A stretch of 64,000 nt of DNA from Saccharopolyspora hirsuta (GCF_008630535.1 NZ_VWPH01000002.1:248001-312000), one strand, 5' to 3'; shown: positions 10,672 to 22,813, numbered from the stretch's first letter. The notes: a model not told the origin generated them from the letters alone. Made by a program: numbers and translations.

Positions 10672-11700
10672 CTACTCCTGCGGCCGCACGACGGCCTTGA
10701 CCGCCGCTTCGTCGCGGGTCGGGACGGTCAGCGCCTGCTCCACCTCGGCGAGCCCGAACCGGTGCGTGACCAGCCGGTCCAGGTCCACCGCACCGGACGA
10801 GGCGAGCGCGATGGCGGTCGGCCAGGTGTTGGCGTACCGGAAGGTGCCGGTCAGCTCGATCTCGAAGTTCTGCACGTGGGACAGCGGCAGCGCCAGCTCG
10901 TCGCCGCCCATCCCGACCAGCACCGCGCGCCCGGCGCGCCCGACCGCGCGGATGCCGCCGACCGCCGCGGACGGCACCCCGGAGCACTCCAGCAGCACGT
11001 CGGGCTGGTACCCGGACTCCGCGGGCGAGGTCTGCCGGGCGTCGATGGTGCCGGTCGCCCCGAGCTCCGCGGCCAGCGCCAGCCGTCGCGGGTTGACGTC
11101 GGTGACCACGACCTCGGTCGCACCGAAGGCACGGGCGGTCTGCGCGGCGACCAGGCCGATCGGCCCGGCACCGGTGATCAGCACCCGCGAGCCCGGCGCG
11201 ACCCGCCCCTTGCGGCAGGCCCAGATCCCGACCGACAGCGGTTCGAGCAGGCCCGCCGCGTCGTCGGAGATCGCGTCCGGCACCGCGTGAGCGAACTCCT
11301 CGTGCACCGCGACGTACTCGCAGAACGCCCCGTCGACCGGCGGGGTGGCGTAGAACCGCATGTCCGGGCACAGGTTGTACCGGCCGCCGCGGCACTGGTC
11401 GCAGACGAAGCAGGGCACGCCCGGCTCGACGGCGACCCGCTGGCCCGGCGCGTGCCGGGTGACCTCCGCGCCGCACGCGACCACGACACCCCCGGCCTCG
11501 TGCCCGAGGATCAGCGGCGCCTCGACGACGAACGGACCGATGCGGCCGTGCTCGTAGTAGTGCGCGTCGGAGCCGCAGGTGCCCACCGAGGTGACCTGCA
11601 CGAGCACCTCGCGCGGCCCGGGCTCGGGCACCGGGCGCTCCACCAGCGCGATGTCCCGCACGCCGCGCAGCACGGAGGCGCGCATCGTCTTCGACGTCAA
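10672..11700 (-). CDS. Zinc-dependent polyol dehydrogenase (MDR superfamily)
   Basis: A 342-residue medium-chain dehydrogenase of the sorbitol/xylitol dehydrogenase type. The catalytic zinc ligands are Cys42 (TCGSD) and His67 (GHEA), structural zinc cysteines are 97, 100, 103 and 111, and the NAD-binding loop is GAGPIGLVAA at about 173. The start is TTG 11700 with GGGAG just upstream; ATG 11685 is possible but has no ribosome site. It is the first gene of the dehydrogenase-DeoR-xylulokinase operon. There is no transporter gene in the operon, so the polyol must enter by another route. Confidence 0.87.
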   Translation of the reverse strand: MTSKTMRASVLRGVRDIALVERPVPEPGPREVLVQVTSVGTCGSDAHYYEHGRIGPFVVEAPLILGHEAGGVVVACGAEVTRHAPGQRVAVEPGVPCFVCDQCRGGRYNLCPDMRFYATPPVDGAFCEYVAVHEEFAHAVPDAISDDAAGLLEPLSVGIWACRKGRVAPGSRVLITGAGPIGLVAAQTARAFGATEVVVTDVNPRRLALAAELGATGTIDARQTSPAESGYQPDVLLECSGVPSAAVGGIRAVGRAGRAVLVGMGGDELALPLSHVQNFEIELTGTFRYANTWPTAIALASSGAVDLDRLVTHRFGLAEVEQALTVPTRDEAAVKAVVRPQE

Positions 11701-11925
11701 AACCGCTCCCGAGGTCGATCTCTTGTTAACACATTTTCTGAGAAGTCCTCGTCGTACTCAAGCACGTCCCGGCAACGACCTCGGGTTCAGCCCCCGTCCG
11801 ATCGGTGGACACCGGCAACCACCGCGGCCCCGGGACGTCTTCCGGTCGGCGGGTCCGGTCGCGTCGGGAGCGCGACCGGCCCCGCCCGCTGGTCCGCGGC
11901 CGGGGCCCGGTGAGAGGCTGGGCGC
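11701..11925. promoter_or_regulatory. Divergent promoter region with TGTTAACA palindrome
   Basis: This 225-bp gap separates the polyol operon (minus) from the DUF255 gene (plus). It holds an AT-rich patch with the perfect 8-bp palindrome TGTTAACA at 11724-11731, about 25 bp upstream of the dehydrogenase start. That is a reasonable DeoR operator candidate. The other half is GC-rich and shows no clear motif. Confidence 0.4.
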
Positions 11926-13938
<2,013 letters not shown>

Positions 13939-13945
13939 CCGCTCG

Positions 13946-13974
13946 CCGGGCCGCGGTGGAAAACCCGTGGCCCG
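13946..13974 (+). terminator. Imperfect hairpin between DUF255 and GNAT genes
   Basis: CCGGGCC and GGCCCGG arms with a partly paired interior and an AAAA loop follow the DUF255 stop. No T-tract is present, so termination strength is uncertain. Confidence 0.45.
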
Positions 13975-13997
13975 GGAGCTGCCGGGTTTGATCCACT

Positions 13998-14510
13998 GTG
14001 CGGGTGAGGATCCGGAACGTCGGGGAAGCCGACCTGGGGCGGCTGCAGGAGATCGAGGTCTCGGCGGGGGAGGTGTTCCGGGCGGTCGGCATGCCCGAGA
14101 TCGCCGACGACCCGCCGCCGGCGATCGACGTGCTGGCCGAGTACCAGCGGGCCGGGCGGGCCTGGGTCGCCGAGGTCGGCGGCGAGGTGGTGGCCTACGT
14201 CCTGGTCGAGCTGATCGACGGCAACGCCCACATCGCGCAGGTCAGCGTGCACGCCGACCACGCGCGCCGGGGCATCGGCCGCGCCCTGCTTGACCACGTC
14301 GAGTCGTGGGCCCGGGACCGCGGCCTCCCCGCGCTGACGCTGACCACGTTCCGGTCGGTGCCGTGGAACGGCCCGTACTACGCGCGCCTCGGGTTCCAGG
14401 AGATCGAGAGCACCGCGCCGGAGCTGGCCGCGCTCGTCGCCCACGAGGCCGAGCTCGGCCTCGACCCGGCCAAGCGCATCTGCATGCGCCGAGCCGTCAG
14501 ACCGTCGTGA
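13998..14510 (+). CDS. GNAT-family N-acetyltransferase
   Basis: A 170-residue GNAT protein. The acetyl-CoA pyrophosphate-binding loop is in the [21 protein letters not shown] segment (the R-R-G-I-G core at about 93-97), followed by a typical C-terminal motif B ([13 protein letters not shown]). The start is GTG 13998. The substrate cannot be predicted. It is close to the DUF255 gene in the same direction, and a diverged copy of the 118-bp repeat lies immediately after its stop. Confidence 0.87.
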   Translation: MRVRIRNVGEADLGRLQEIEVSAGEVFRAVGMPEIADDPPPAIDVLAEYQRAGRAWVAEVGGEVVAYVLVELIDGNAHIAQVSVHADHARRGIGRALLDHVESWARDRGLPALTLTTFRSVPWNGPYYARLGFQEIESTAPELAALVAHEAELGLDPAKRICMRRAVRPS

Positions 14511-14526
14511 GCGACGGAGGACCTGG

Positions 14527-14612
14527 TCATGCACAAGTCAGGGCACCCGGAGTCCAAGCGGGCGATGAGGTCCCGCTACCGGCACCGCTACGCAAAACGA
14601 GTTCGGAACAGG
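14527..14612 (+). repeat. 118-bp interspersed repeat, diverged copy B
   Basis: Aligns with copy A from its GTCATAC segment onward (AGTCAGGGCACCCG, AGTCCA, GCGGGC, TGAGGT, CCGGCACCGC, ACGCA, AACGAG) with roughly one substitution in five bases by eye. It lacks the CATTGAAAT tail. It fills the whole gap between the GNAT stop and the hemolysin III stop. Confidence 0.75.
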
Positions 14613-14614
14613 TC

Positions 14615-15292
14615 TCAGGCGTAGAGGGCCAGCCAGATCGCGATGTGGTGGCAGATCGCGGCCAGCGAGACCGCCGAGTGGAAGAACTCGTGGTAGCCGA
14701 AGGTCTTGGGCCACGGGTCCGGCCAGCGGGTCGCGTAGAAGACCGCGCCCGCGGTGTAGAGCAGACCGCCCACCACCAGCAGGACCAGCGCGGCGATCCC
14801 GGCGTTCTCCAGCAGGTCGGGCAGCACGAACACGGCGACCCAGCCCAGCGCGATGTACACCGGCACCCCGACCCAGCGCGGCGCGTTGGGCCAGGCGAGC
14901 TTGAGGACCACCCCGCCCAGCGCCCCGCCCCAGACGACCGCCAGCACCACCGCGCCCGTCGTCGGCTGCATCGCGACCATCGCGAACGGGGTGTACGTAC
15001 CGGCGATGAACAGGAAGATCATCGAGTGGTCGAGCCGCCGCATCCAGGTGCGGGCGCCGACCGTCTTCCACGTCTTGCGGTGGTAGAGGGCGCTGACGCC
15101 GAACAGGCCGAGCACGGTGGCCACGTAGATCGAGGTGCCGACCGCGGCGGCGGTGGACACGGTCGCGGCGGCGAGCGCGATCAGCGTGGCACCGGCGGCG
15201 ACCGACACCACGAGCGACCAGAAGTGGATCCAACCGCGCATCCGCGGTTTGACGAACGCGGTCGGGCGGCGAGCGGAGAGGGCGCTAGTCAC
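14615..15292 (-). CDS. Hemolysin III family (PAQR/YqfA-type) membrane protein
   Basis: A 225-residue protein with about seven transmembrane segments. The conserved polar residues of the PAQR-like family are visible: SALYHRKTW, RLDHSMIFLFIAGTYTPF and the C-terminal HEFFHSAVSLAAICHHIAIW with several histidines that bind a metal in the family. The start is GTG 15292. It is syntenic with Rv1085c. It is related to eukaryotic progestin/adiponectin receptors; a membrane hydrolase role is suspected in the family, and hemolysis is a historic label. It is divergent from the prenyl transferase. Confidence 0.9.
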   Translation of the reverse strand: MTSALSARRPTAFVKPRMRGWIHFWSLVVSVAAGATLIALAAATVSTAAAVGTSIYVATVLGLFGVSALYHRKTWKTVGARTWMRRLDHSMIFLFIAGTYTPFAMVAMQPTTGAVVLAVVWGGALGGVVLKLAWPNAPRWVGVPVYIALGWVAVFVLPDLLENAGIAALVLLVVGGLLYTAGAVFYATRWPDPWPKTFGYHEFFHSAVSLAAICHHIAIWLALYA

Positions 15293-15408
15293 ACCCCGAG
15301 GTTACGGGACCGTAGGTTCTGGTCCAGGGTGATCCGCACTGCACCCGGCCGTGCGCTCAGGGCGACCCGGGCATCAGGACTCACCGGATCCGCGTAGGCT
15401 CAGCTGGC

Positions 15409-16185
15409 GTGGCGTTCAAGGTTCGGTTGAAAGAACTCATGTACGGCGTCTACGAGCGCCGGCTGCGCCGGAAGCTGGACGGTGTGCAGCATCCGCGGCA
15501 CGTCGGCGTCATCTTGGACGGGAACCGCAGGTGGGCGAAGGAAGCCGGGCTGGACGCCGCGCACGGCCACCGCGCCGGGGCCCGCAAGATCGCCGAGCTG
15601 CTCGGCTGGTGCCAAGAGGCCGAGGTGGAGGTCGTCACGCTGTGGCTGCTGTCCACCGACAACCTCAACCGCACCCCCGACGAGCTCAAAGCCCTGATGG
15701 AGATCATCGCCGGGGTGGTCGACGAGCTCACCGCCCCGGAGACGCCCTGGCGGGTGCGGATCGTCGGAGCTCTCGACGTGCTGCCCACCGAGACCGCGGC
15801 TCGGCTGTCCGCCGCCGCGCTGCGCACCAAGGGCCGCACGGGCATGCAGGTCAACGTGGCGGTCGGCTACGGCGGGCGCCGGGAGATCGCCGACGCGGTG
15901 CGCAAGCTGCTGCAGCAGCACGCCGAGGCGGGCACCACCATCGAAGAACTGGCCGAGGTGCTGACGGTCGACCACATCGCCGAACATCTCTACACCTCCG
16001 GCCAACCCGATCCCGACCTGCTGATCCGCACCTCCGGCGAGCAGCGGCTGTCCGGTTTCATGCTGTGGCAGTCCGCGCACTCCGAGTTCTGGTTCACCGA
16101 GGCCTACTGGCCCGCCTTCCGCCGCGTCGACTTCCTCCGCGCCCTCCGCGACTACGCGGTGCGCCACCGCCGCTTCGGCGGCTGA
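15409..16185 (+). CDS. cis-Prenyl transferase (Z-isoprenyl diphosphate synthase)
   Basis: A 258-residue cis-prenyl transferase of the UppS fold. The catalytic Asp37 is in GVILDGNRRWA, and the C-terminal signature LLIRTSGEQRLSGFMLWQSAHSEFWF supplies isoprenyl diphosphate/Mg contacts. Its mycobacterial counterpart by position, Rv1086, is a short-chain enzyme making omega,E,Z-farnesyl diphosphate, which is then extended to decaprenyl phosphate, the carrier for cell-wall arabinan, galactan and peptidoglycan. Short-chain product here is inferred from synteny; a full-length undecaprenyl synthase cannot be excluded. Confidence 0.88.
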   Translation: MAFKVRLKELMYGVYERRLRRKLDGVQHPRHVGVILDGNRRWAKEAGLDAAHGHRAGARKIAELLGWCQEAEVEVVTLWLLSTDNLNRTPDELKALMEIIAGVVDELTAPETPWRVRIVGALDVLPTETAARLSAAALRTKGRTGMQVNVAVGYGGRREIADAVRKLLQQHAEAGTTIEELAEVLTVDHIAEHLYTSGQPDPDLLIRTSGEQRLSGFMLWQSAHSEFWFTEAYWPAFRRVDFLRALRDYAVRHRRFGG

Positions 16186-16211
16186 AGCGCGGGCGCGCCC
16201 TGCCCCGAGCA

Positions 16212-16248
16212 GCGGAAGGGCCAGGTCGCGAGGACCTGGCCCTTCCGC
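16212..16248. terminator. Bidirectional hairpin terminator
   Basis: Perfect 16-bp arms GCGGAAGGGCCAGGTC and GACCTGGCCCTTCCGC with a GCGAG loop, between convergent prenyl transferase and chaplin-like gene. Confidence 0.85.
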
Positions 16249-16263
16249 GTGGGACTGTGCCGC

Positions 16264-16506
16264 TCAGCCCTTGGGGTGGTCGACGACCGGGGCGTTCACG
16301 CAGTGGTTGAGCTGCGGGGACAGGATCGGCACGACCGCGCCGAGCACCGCGACGTTGTTGCCGCAGGCCTGGATCGGCAGGACGCTGGCGTTGTTGTCGT
16401 TCAGGATGTTGATGCCGTCGTTGTCCGCGCTGTCGGCGTTGGCGACGGGGGCCAGGGCCAGCAGACCGGCGGCGGCACCGGCGACAACAGCTGCCTTCTT
16501 CAGCAT
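16264..16506 (-). CDS. Chaplin-like small secreted protein 1
   Basis: An 80-residue preprotein with a Sec signal peptide (MLKKAAVVAGAAAGLLALAPVANA, cleavage near 24/25) and a mature part of about 55 residues. The mature chain has an Asn/Asp-rich start (NDGINILNDNN) and a hydrophobic segment bounded by two cysteines (QACGNNVAVLGAVVPILSP...NHCVNAP). The CGNNVAVLG stretch recalls the chaplin CGNxVNVVG motif, and the spacing suggests one disulfide. Chaplins coat aerial hyphae with amyloid film, but this family is divergent and the role is inferred. AAGGAG precedes the ATG. It is a near-identical tandem paralogue of the next gene. Confidence 0.75.
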   Translation of the reverse strand: MLKKAAVVAGAAAGLLALAPVANADSADNDGINILNDNNASVLPIQACGNNVAVLGAVVPILSPQLNHCVNAPVVDHPKG

Positions 16507-16633
16507 TGGTTCACTCTCCTTCGAATACCGCGGGATTCGGAGCGCACCGGCGGGTTCGCAAACCCGCGGCGGCGGCCACCGAGTGTGGTGTCCCCACTGC
16601 CGAGAATTCGTCGCGGCATGCCGGACACCGAAG

Positions 16634-16656
16634 CTTGTTAACCCGATTGTGTGATC
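16634..16656 (-). promoter_or_regulatory. Shared upstream motif of chaplin-like gene 1
   Basis: Read on the minus strand, ATCACACAAT followed 4 nt later by GTTAAC lies 128-150 bp before the start. The same motif lies at the same distance before paralogue 2, so it is a likely promoter or activator site kept after duplication. Confidence 0.5.
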
Positions 16657-16725
16657 GGAAGTTCAGTGCGCGACGGATGAATTGGCGGTGTGCTGCACGC
16701 TCCGTGGAAAGGCGCGCAAAAAGGA

Positions 16726-16747
16726 GCGTCGGGTGGAGGCCCGACGC
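16726..16747 (-). terminator. Terminator of chaplin-like gene 2
   Basis: GCGTCGGG and CCCGACGC arms around a 6-nt loop; on the minus strand the stem is followed by CTCCTTTTTGC, giving a U-tract. Confidence 0.8.
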
Positions 16748-16799
16748 CCTTTTCACCACCAGATTCCGCGCAGCGGTTCCTGGTGAACCGCCAGCCTCG

Positions 16800-17042
16800 T
16801 CAGCCCTTGGGGTGGTCGACGATCGGAGCGTTGACGCAGCCGTTGAGCTGCGGGGACAGGATCGGCACGACCGCACCGAGCACGGCGACGTTGTTGCCGC
16901 ACGCCTGAACCGGCAGCACGCTCAGGTTGTTGTCGTTCAGGATGTTGATGCCGTCGTTGTCCGCGCTGTCGGCGTTGGCGACGGGAGCCAGGGCGAGCAG
17001 ACCGGCAGCGGCACCGGCAACAATCGCAGCTTTCTTCAGCAC
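16800..17042 (-). CDS. Chaplin-like small secreted protein 2
   Basis: An 80-residue tandem paralogue of the downstream gene, differing at only a handful of positions (for example LSVLPVQ for ASVLPIQ, and NGCVNAPI for NHCVNAPV). It has the same signal peptide, the same two cysteines and the same hydrophobic core. GTG 17042 has AAGGAG 7 nt upstream; a longer frame to 17165 exists but destroys the signal peptide. Each copy has its own upstream motif and terminator, so they are separate transcription units rather than an operon. Confidence 0.75.
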   Translation of the reverse strand: MLKKAAIVAGAAAGLLALAPVANADSADNDGINILNDNNLSVLPVQACGNNVAVLGAVVPILSPQLNGCVNAPIVDHPKG

Positions 17043-17167
17043 TTCGTTGCTCCTTGTTGGATGGGATGACGCGAGCGCTCCCTCCGTCCCTCGGCTACGC
17101 ACCCCATACTTAGCCGAAGGGAGAACGCTCGGCGTGAAACATATACATCGAAACCGCCGAAACATAC

Positions 17168-17191
17168 CTCGTTAACACCATTGTGTGATTT
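17168..17191 (-). promoter_or_regulatory. Shared upstream motif of chaplin-like gene 2
   Basis: On the minus strand ATCACACAAT is followed 4 nt later by GTTAAC, 126-149 bp upstream of GTG 17042. It matches the motif before paralogue 1 in sequence and distance. Confidence 0.5.
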
Positions 17192-17289
17192 ATTTGTTCG
17201 AGCCTGCCGGGCTTATCGTTGCCCCGGCAAATTCATCGCAAACCCGCCCGACGATCCGACCCCGCTTCGGGCAGGCGTAGTGTCCGCTC

Positions 17290-18504
17290 GTGGACTCCGA
17301 AGCGCTCGCGGCCGAATACGTCCTCCTCGGGCTGCGATTCGACCGGCTGGTCCGGGGTTTCGTCGACTCCTACACCGGTGATCCGGCGCTGCGGCGCCAG
17401 GTCGCCGCCGAGCCGCCGCCGGACCCCGCCCGGCTGGCCGCCGACGCGCATCGCCTGCGCGCCGACGTCGCCACCGCCGAGCTCGCCGAACCGCGCCGCC
17501 AGTTCCTCGCCGCGCAGCTGACCGCGCTGGAGTGCTCCGGTCGCAAGATGGCCGGGGAGCGGGTGCCGTTCGTCGACGAGGTCGAGGCGTGCTTCCAGGT
17601 GACGCCGACGCCGGGGGATCCCGACGAGTACCGGAGGGTGCACCGGGAACTGGCCGCGCTGCTGCCCGGGCGCGGATCGCTGGCCGAGCGGCTGCGCGAT
17701 CTGCGCCGCCTCGACCAGGTTCCGGCCGAGCGGCTCGAAGTGGCCGTCCGAGCGGTCTCCAGCGCGCTGCGCGACCGCGTGCGCGCCCGGTTCGAGCTGC
17801 CGATGGGCGAGACCGTCGAGTACCGGATCGTGTCGGACCAGCCGTGGAGCGGGTTCAACCACTACCTCGGCGGTTTCCGCTCGAAGGTCGCGGTCAACGC
17901 CGACGTCGGGCACCGCGCCTCGACCCTGCCGCAGCTCGTCGCGCACGAGGCCTACCCCGGTCACCACACCGAGCACTGCCGCAAGGAGGCCGGGCTGGTG
18001 CAGCGGGACCAGCAGGTCGAGCACACCGTCTTCCTGATCAACACCCCGCAGTGCGTGCTCGCCGAAGGCCTCGCCGACCTGGGGCTGCACGCCGCGGTCG
18101 GGCCCGGCTGGGGGCCGTGGGCGGCCGAGATCTTCGCCGACCTGGGCATCCGGCTGGACGGCGAGCTGGCGGAGCGGGTCGACGCGGTGCTGCTCCGCCT
18201 GCTGCCGGTCCGCCAGGACGCGCTGCTGATGCTGCACCGCGACGGCGCGGACGAGGCCGACGTCATCGCGCACCTGCAGCGCTGGCTGCTGATGCCGGAG
18301 CGGCGGGCCCGGCACCTGGTGCGGTTCATGCGGGATCCGCTCTGGCGCGCCTACACCACGACCTACGTCGAGGGCCATCGGCTGCTGCGGCGGTGGCTGG
18401 ACGAGCGCCCCGCGAGCACATCGAGCGCCGATCGTTACCGGCGCTTGCTTGACGAGCCGCTGGTCCCCGCAGCTGTGCGCGCCGAGCTCGCCACCCGGGT
18501 GTGA
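17290..18504 (+). CDS. DUF885-like putative metalloprotein
   Basis: A 404-residue protein with the zinc-protease-type motif HEAYPGHHTEH at residues 219-229 (HExxxGHH class) and a downstream glutamate-rich helix ECVLAEGLADLG region that could give the third ligand (VLAEGLADL). This pattern is characteristic of DUF885/M32-related gluzincin-like proteins. There is no signal peptide, so it is cytoplasmic as read. The first 180 residues are helical and charged. The start is GTG 17290. I cannot tell whether it is an active peptidase. It stands alone between the chaplin-like genes and phoH. Confidence 0.7.
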   Translation: MDSEALAAEYVLLGLRFDRLVRGFVDSYTGDPALRRQVAAEPPPDPARLAADAHRLRADVATAELAEPRRQFLAAQLTALECSGRKMAGERVPFVDEVEACFQVTPTPGDPDEYRRVHRELAALLPGRGSLAERLRDLRRLDQVPAERLEVAVRAVSSALRDRVRARFELPMGETVEYRIVSDQPWSGFNHYLGGFRSKVAVNADVGHRASTLPQLVAHEAYPGHHTEHCRKEAGLVQRDQQVEHTVFLINTPQCVLAEGLADLGLHAAVGPGWGPWAAEIFADLGIRLDGELAERVDAVLLRLLPVRQDALLMLHRDGADEADVIAHLQRWLLMPERRARHLVRFMRDPLWRAYTTTYVEGHRLLRRWLDERPASTSSADRYRRLLDEPLVPAAVRAELATRV

Positions 18505-18947
18505 GCCCGGAATTCACCCGAGCGGAGCAGCGTCGCTCACCGGCAGTGCTGACCCGCTGCCGGGGTGGCGCACCGGTCTGACCTGCTGCGGTCGCCTCCC
18601 GAGTCGCGTTGGGACGGGCCGTGACCAGCGCGGTTTTCCCCGGCAGATGAAGGGGAAACGACGATTCGCTGAATCACCTGTGTGGCTGCCTGCCGAGACG
18701 CGATCACGCAGGTAGCGTGCGCTGTTGACGGGCCGTTCTCTCCTGCAAGTCCGTACGCGGCCCGTCCGGGAGGCCCTGATCGTGGCTGTTGGCTGGAGCG
18801 GACGGTTACCCCGTCCACCTTGGTCGCGATGGGCCGGTGCCAGGCCCTGCGGCCACGGCGGACGAGGCGGTCCGGCCGGCGCACGACGGGGGCAGGCCCG
18901 GCCCGCCGACGAGCGGGTGTGGACGCCACGCCCGCGAGGGAGTAGCC
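18505..18947. other. 443-bp gap upstream of PIN-PhoH
   Basis: No gene is evident. A TTTCCCC/GGGGAAA hairpin at about 18633-18659 may end the DUF885 gene. TTGACG at 18723-18728 is a possible -35 box, but I see no convincing -10. A long Arg/Gly-rich open frame runs in phase into phoH (from 18789) and resembles random high-GC frame. In mycobacteria a short antitoxin ORF (phoAT) is reported just upstream of phoH2; I could not identify one here. Confidence 0.4.
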
Positions 18948-20324
18948 GTGACCGCACGACGTTCCCAGCCAGAAGCGGAAACCCGAGCCCTTAGCGGCGA
19001 TTCCGCGCGCACCGTGCAAACCGGTGGCACCGAAGTCCGCACCTACGTCCTGGACACCTCGGTGCTGCTGTCCGATCCGTGGGCGATGTCCCGCTTCGCC
19101 GAGCACGACGTGGTGCTCCCGGTGGTGGTGATCGGCGAGCTCGAGGGCAAGCGACACCACCCCGAGCTCGGCTGGTTCGCCCGGGAAGCCCTCCGCGCGC
19201 TCGACGACCTCCGGATCCAGCACGGACGGCTGGACCAGCCGGTTCCGGTCGGGACCTCGGGCGGACACCTGCACGTGGAGCTCAACCACTCCGACCCGCA
19301 GGTGCTGCCGCCCGGGTTCCGCACCGACTCCAACGACGCCCGCATCCTGGCCTGCGCGCTGAACCTGGCGGCCGAGGGCCACCGGGTCACGCTGGTCACC
19401 AAGGACATGCCGCTGCGGGTCAAGGCCGCCGCGGTCGCCCTGGAGGCCGAGGAGTACCGCGCGCAGGACGTCGTCCCGTCCGGCTGGACCGGCATGGCCG
19501 ACGTGGAGGTGCCGGGCGGCTCGGTGGACGCGCTGTTCAAGGACGGCATCGCCGACCTCGACGAGGCGCGGGACCTGCCGCCGAACACGGGTGTGCGGTT
19601 GCTGGCCGGGTCGCAGAGCGCGCTGGGCCGGGTGACCCCGGACAAGCAGGTCCGGCTGGTGCGCGGCGACCGGGAGGCGTTCGGGCTGCACGGCCGGTCC
19701 GCGGAGCAGCGGATCGCGCTGGAGCTGCTGCTCGACCCGGAGGTCGGCATCGTGTCGCTGGGCGGGCGCGCCGGGACCGGCAAGTCCGCGCTCGCGCTGT
19801 GCGCCGGGCTGGAGTCCGTGCTGGAGCGCCAGCAGCACCGCAAGGTCGTGGTGTTCCGCCCGGTGTACGCGGTCGGCGGTCAGGAGCTGGGCTACCTGCC
19901 GGGCACCGAGAACGAGAAGATGGCGCCGTGGGCGCAGGCGGTGTTCGACACCCTCGGCGCGCTGGCCAGCGAGAACGTCCTGGACGAGGTGATGGACCGG
20001 GGCATGCTGGAGGTCCTGCCGCTGACCCACATCCGCGGCCGCTCGCTGCACGACTCGTTCGTCATCGTCGACGAGGCGCAGTCGCTGGAGCGCAACGTGC
20101 TGCTGACGGTGCTCTCGCGGCTGGGCGCGAACTCCCGGGTGGTGCTGACCCACGACGTGGCGCAGCGCGACAACCTCCGGGTGGGCCGCCACGACGGGGT
20201 GGCAGCGGTGATCGAGAAGCTCAAGGGGCACCCGCTGTTCGCCCACGTCACCCTGACCCGCTCGGAGCGGTCGCCGATCGCGGCCCTGGTCACCGAGCTC
20301 CTGGAGGGCGAGTTCACCCCGTGA
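18948..20324 (+). CDS. phoH2: PIN domain-PhoH ATPase fusion (PhoH2-like)
   Basis: A 458-residue protein with an N-terminal PIN ribonuclease domain (about 30-165; acidic residue Asp36 in YVLDTSVLL, Glu in [20 protein letters not shown]) and a C-terminal PhoH ATPase (about 245-455; Walker [10 protein letters not shown] near 272, Walker B FVIVDEAQ near 370). Mycobacterial PhoH2 is a sequence-specific RNA helicase and RNase and belongs to a toxin-antitoxin-like locus. GTG 18948 has GAGGGAG 6 nt upstream and gives the usual N-terminus. Syntenic with Rv1095. Confidence 0.92.
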   Translation: MTARRSQPEAETRALSGDSARTVQTGGTEVRTYVLDTSVLLSDPWAMSRFAEHDVVLPVVVIGELEGKRHHPELGWFAREALRALDDLRIQHGRLDQPVPVGTSGGHLHVELNHSDPQVLPPGFRTDSNDARILACALNLAAEGHRVTLVTKDMPLRVKAAAVALEAEEYRAQDVVPSGWTGMADVEVPGGSVDALFKDGIADLDEARDLPPNTGVRLLAGSQSALGRVTPDKQVRLVRGDREAFGLHGRSAEQRIALELLLDPEVGIVSLGGRAGTGKSALALCAGLESVLERQQHRKVVVFRPVYAVGGQELGYLPGTENEKMAPWAQAVFDTLGALASENVLDEVMDRGMLEVLPLTHIRGRSLHDSFVIVDEAQSLERNVLLTVLSRLGANSRVVLTHDVAQRDNLRVGRHDGVAAVIEKLKGHPLFAHVTLTRSERSPIAALVTELLEGEFTP

Positions 20325-20332
20325 CGGAAGCG

Positions 20333-20364
20333 GTGCGGGGCACCTCCGCGGAGGTGCCCCGCAC
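20333..20364. terminator. Bidirectional perfect palindrome terminator
   Basis: GTGCGGGGCACCTCCG followed directly by its complement CGGAGGTGCCCCGCAC, between convergent phoH2 and guaB1. Confidence 0.8.
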
Positions 20365-20367
20365 GCG

Positions 20368-21942
<1,575 letters not shown>

Positions 21943-22028
21943 TCAAGATCACCGGATCGGTTGATGGTTTCGAGTTGGGGCAAGCCCCGATCCGTTTGCT
22001 ATCCTTGCGGTGGCTGCGTACCGAGGTA

Positions 22029-22083
22029 CGTGGAAGTACGCCGGGTGTACCCGCCGGAGGTGGGACCCCGGCCTCTGCGTTTC
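22029..22083 (+). repeat. REP-like repeat, copy 2
   Basis: Contains CGTGGAAGTACGCCGGGTGT and GTGGGACCCCGGCCTCTGCG, as in copy 3. It starts 11 bp after the stop of the minus-strand DUF3800-like gene; GCCGGG and CCCGGC segments could form a stem. Confidence 0.75.
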
Positions 22084-22093
22084 AAGGGGACTT

Positions 22094-22651
22094 TCAGCTT
22101 GCGTCGATATGGATCAGCTGGGTCTGACCGAGTAGCTGGTTCGCGTAACTGTGGTCTCCCCTCTGGGCGGCCAGCATTGCGCCGCAGACGGCATCGGGAA
22201 GCCACAACAGCGGTTCAAATACGCCAGGTGCGAAGTCGATGGATAGTTTGCCGGTGATCAATCGCTTGTTGCGGCAGGAGACGACCATCTCACTGTCATG
22301 CTTGTTGTGCTGAGCTTGGCGGGCTTCGAACTGAACGATGCTGACCCCTGCTCGCTCCAGTTCGGGTAGCAGCGCCTCCATGCACTTACGTCGAGCTCGC
22401 TCGGGTCGTAGGGCTCCCGCGTGACCGTGTACGGATATCGCCAGCATGTCAGTGCCAGCGATAGCCTTTGTTATTTCAGTGCGTCGACTCGGTGGCTCTT
22501 TGCGCCAGTGCAGCTTCTCGCCTCCTTGCTGGAGGCTCCGCAGCAAGTAGCGGAAGTCATCGGCGTCGGGCAGGTCGACGATGGTGGCCGTGAGGATGTA
22601 GACGCCGATGGTGAGGTCGTAGGACTCGTCGACGTAGGCGTGGACGAACAC
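22094..22651 (-). CDS. DUF3800-like protein
   Basis: A 185-residue protein that starts with an acidic motif YVDESYD (residues 6-12) like the N-terminus of DUF3800 proteins, which have an RNase H-like fold of unknown activity. The C-terminal LLWLPDAVCGAMLAAQRGD motif supports that family. GC content and amino-acid use look less extreme than the neighbours. It is flanked by copies 2 and 3 of a short repeat and interrupts the conserved gene order, so acquisition by transfer is likely. GTG start at 22651. Molecular function unknown; some relatives occur in defence or mobile islands. Confidence 0.65.
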   Translation of the reverse strand: MFVHAYVDESYDLTIGVYILTATIVDLPDADDFRYLLRSLQQGGEKLHWRKEPPSRRTEITKAIAGTDMLAISVHGHAGALRPERARRKCMEALLPELERAGVSIVQFEARQAQHNKHDSEMVVSCRNKRLITGKLSIDFAPGVFEPLLWLPDAVCGAMLAAQRGDHSYANQLLGQTQLIHIDAS

Positions 22652-22745
22652 GGTTCCGTAGTGAAGCGGGAACTGAAGTTCGAGATCAAATCCTTACACC
22701 CGAAGGTGATTCCGAATTCGTCCTTGGTAGCTTCTCCGCAGCTGC

Positions 22746-22810
22746 GCTCTGTTGGGGCGTGGAAGTACGCCGGGTGTGCCCGCTGTATTGTGGGACCCCG
22801 GCCTCTGCGT
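22746..22810 (+). repeat. REP-like repeat, copy 3
   Basis: Contains GCTCTGTTGGGG, CGTGGAAGTACGCCGGGTGT and GTGGGACCCCGGCCTCTGCG. It ends 4 bp before the stop of the minus-strand DUF4288 gene, the same position relative to a stop codon as copy 2. Confidence 0.75.
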
Positions 22811-22813
22811 TTT

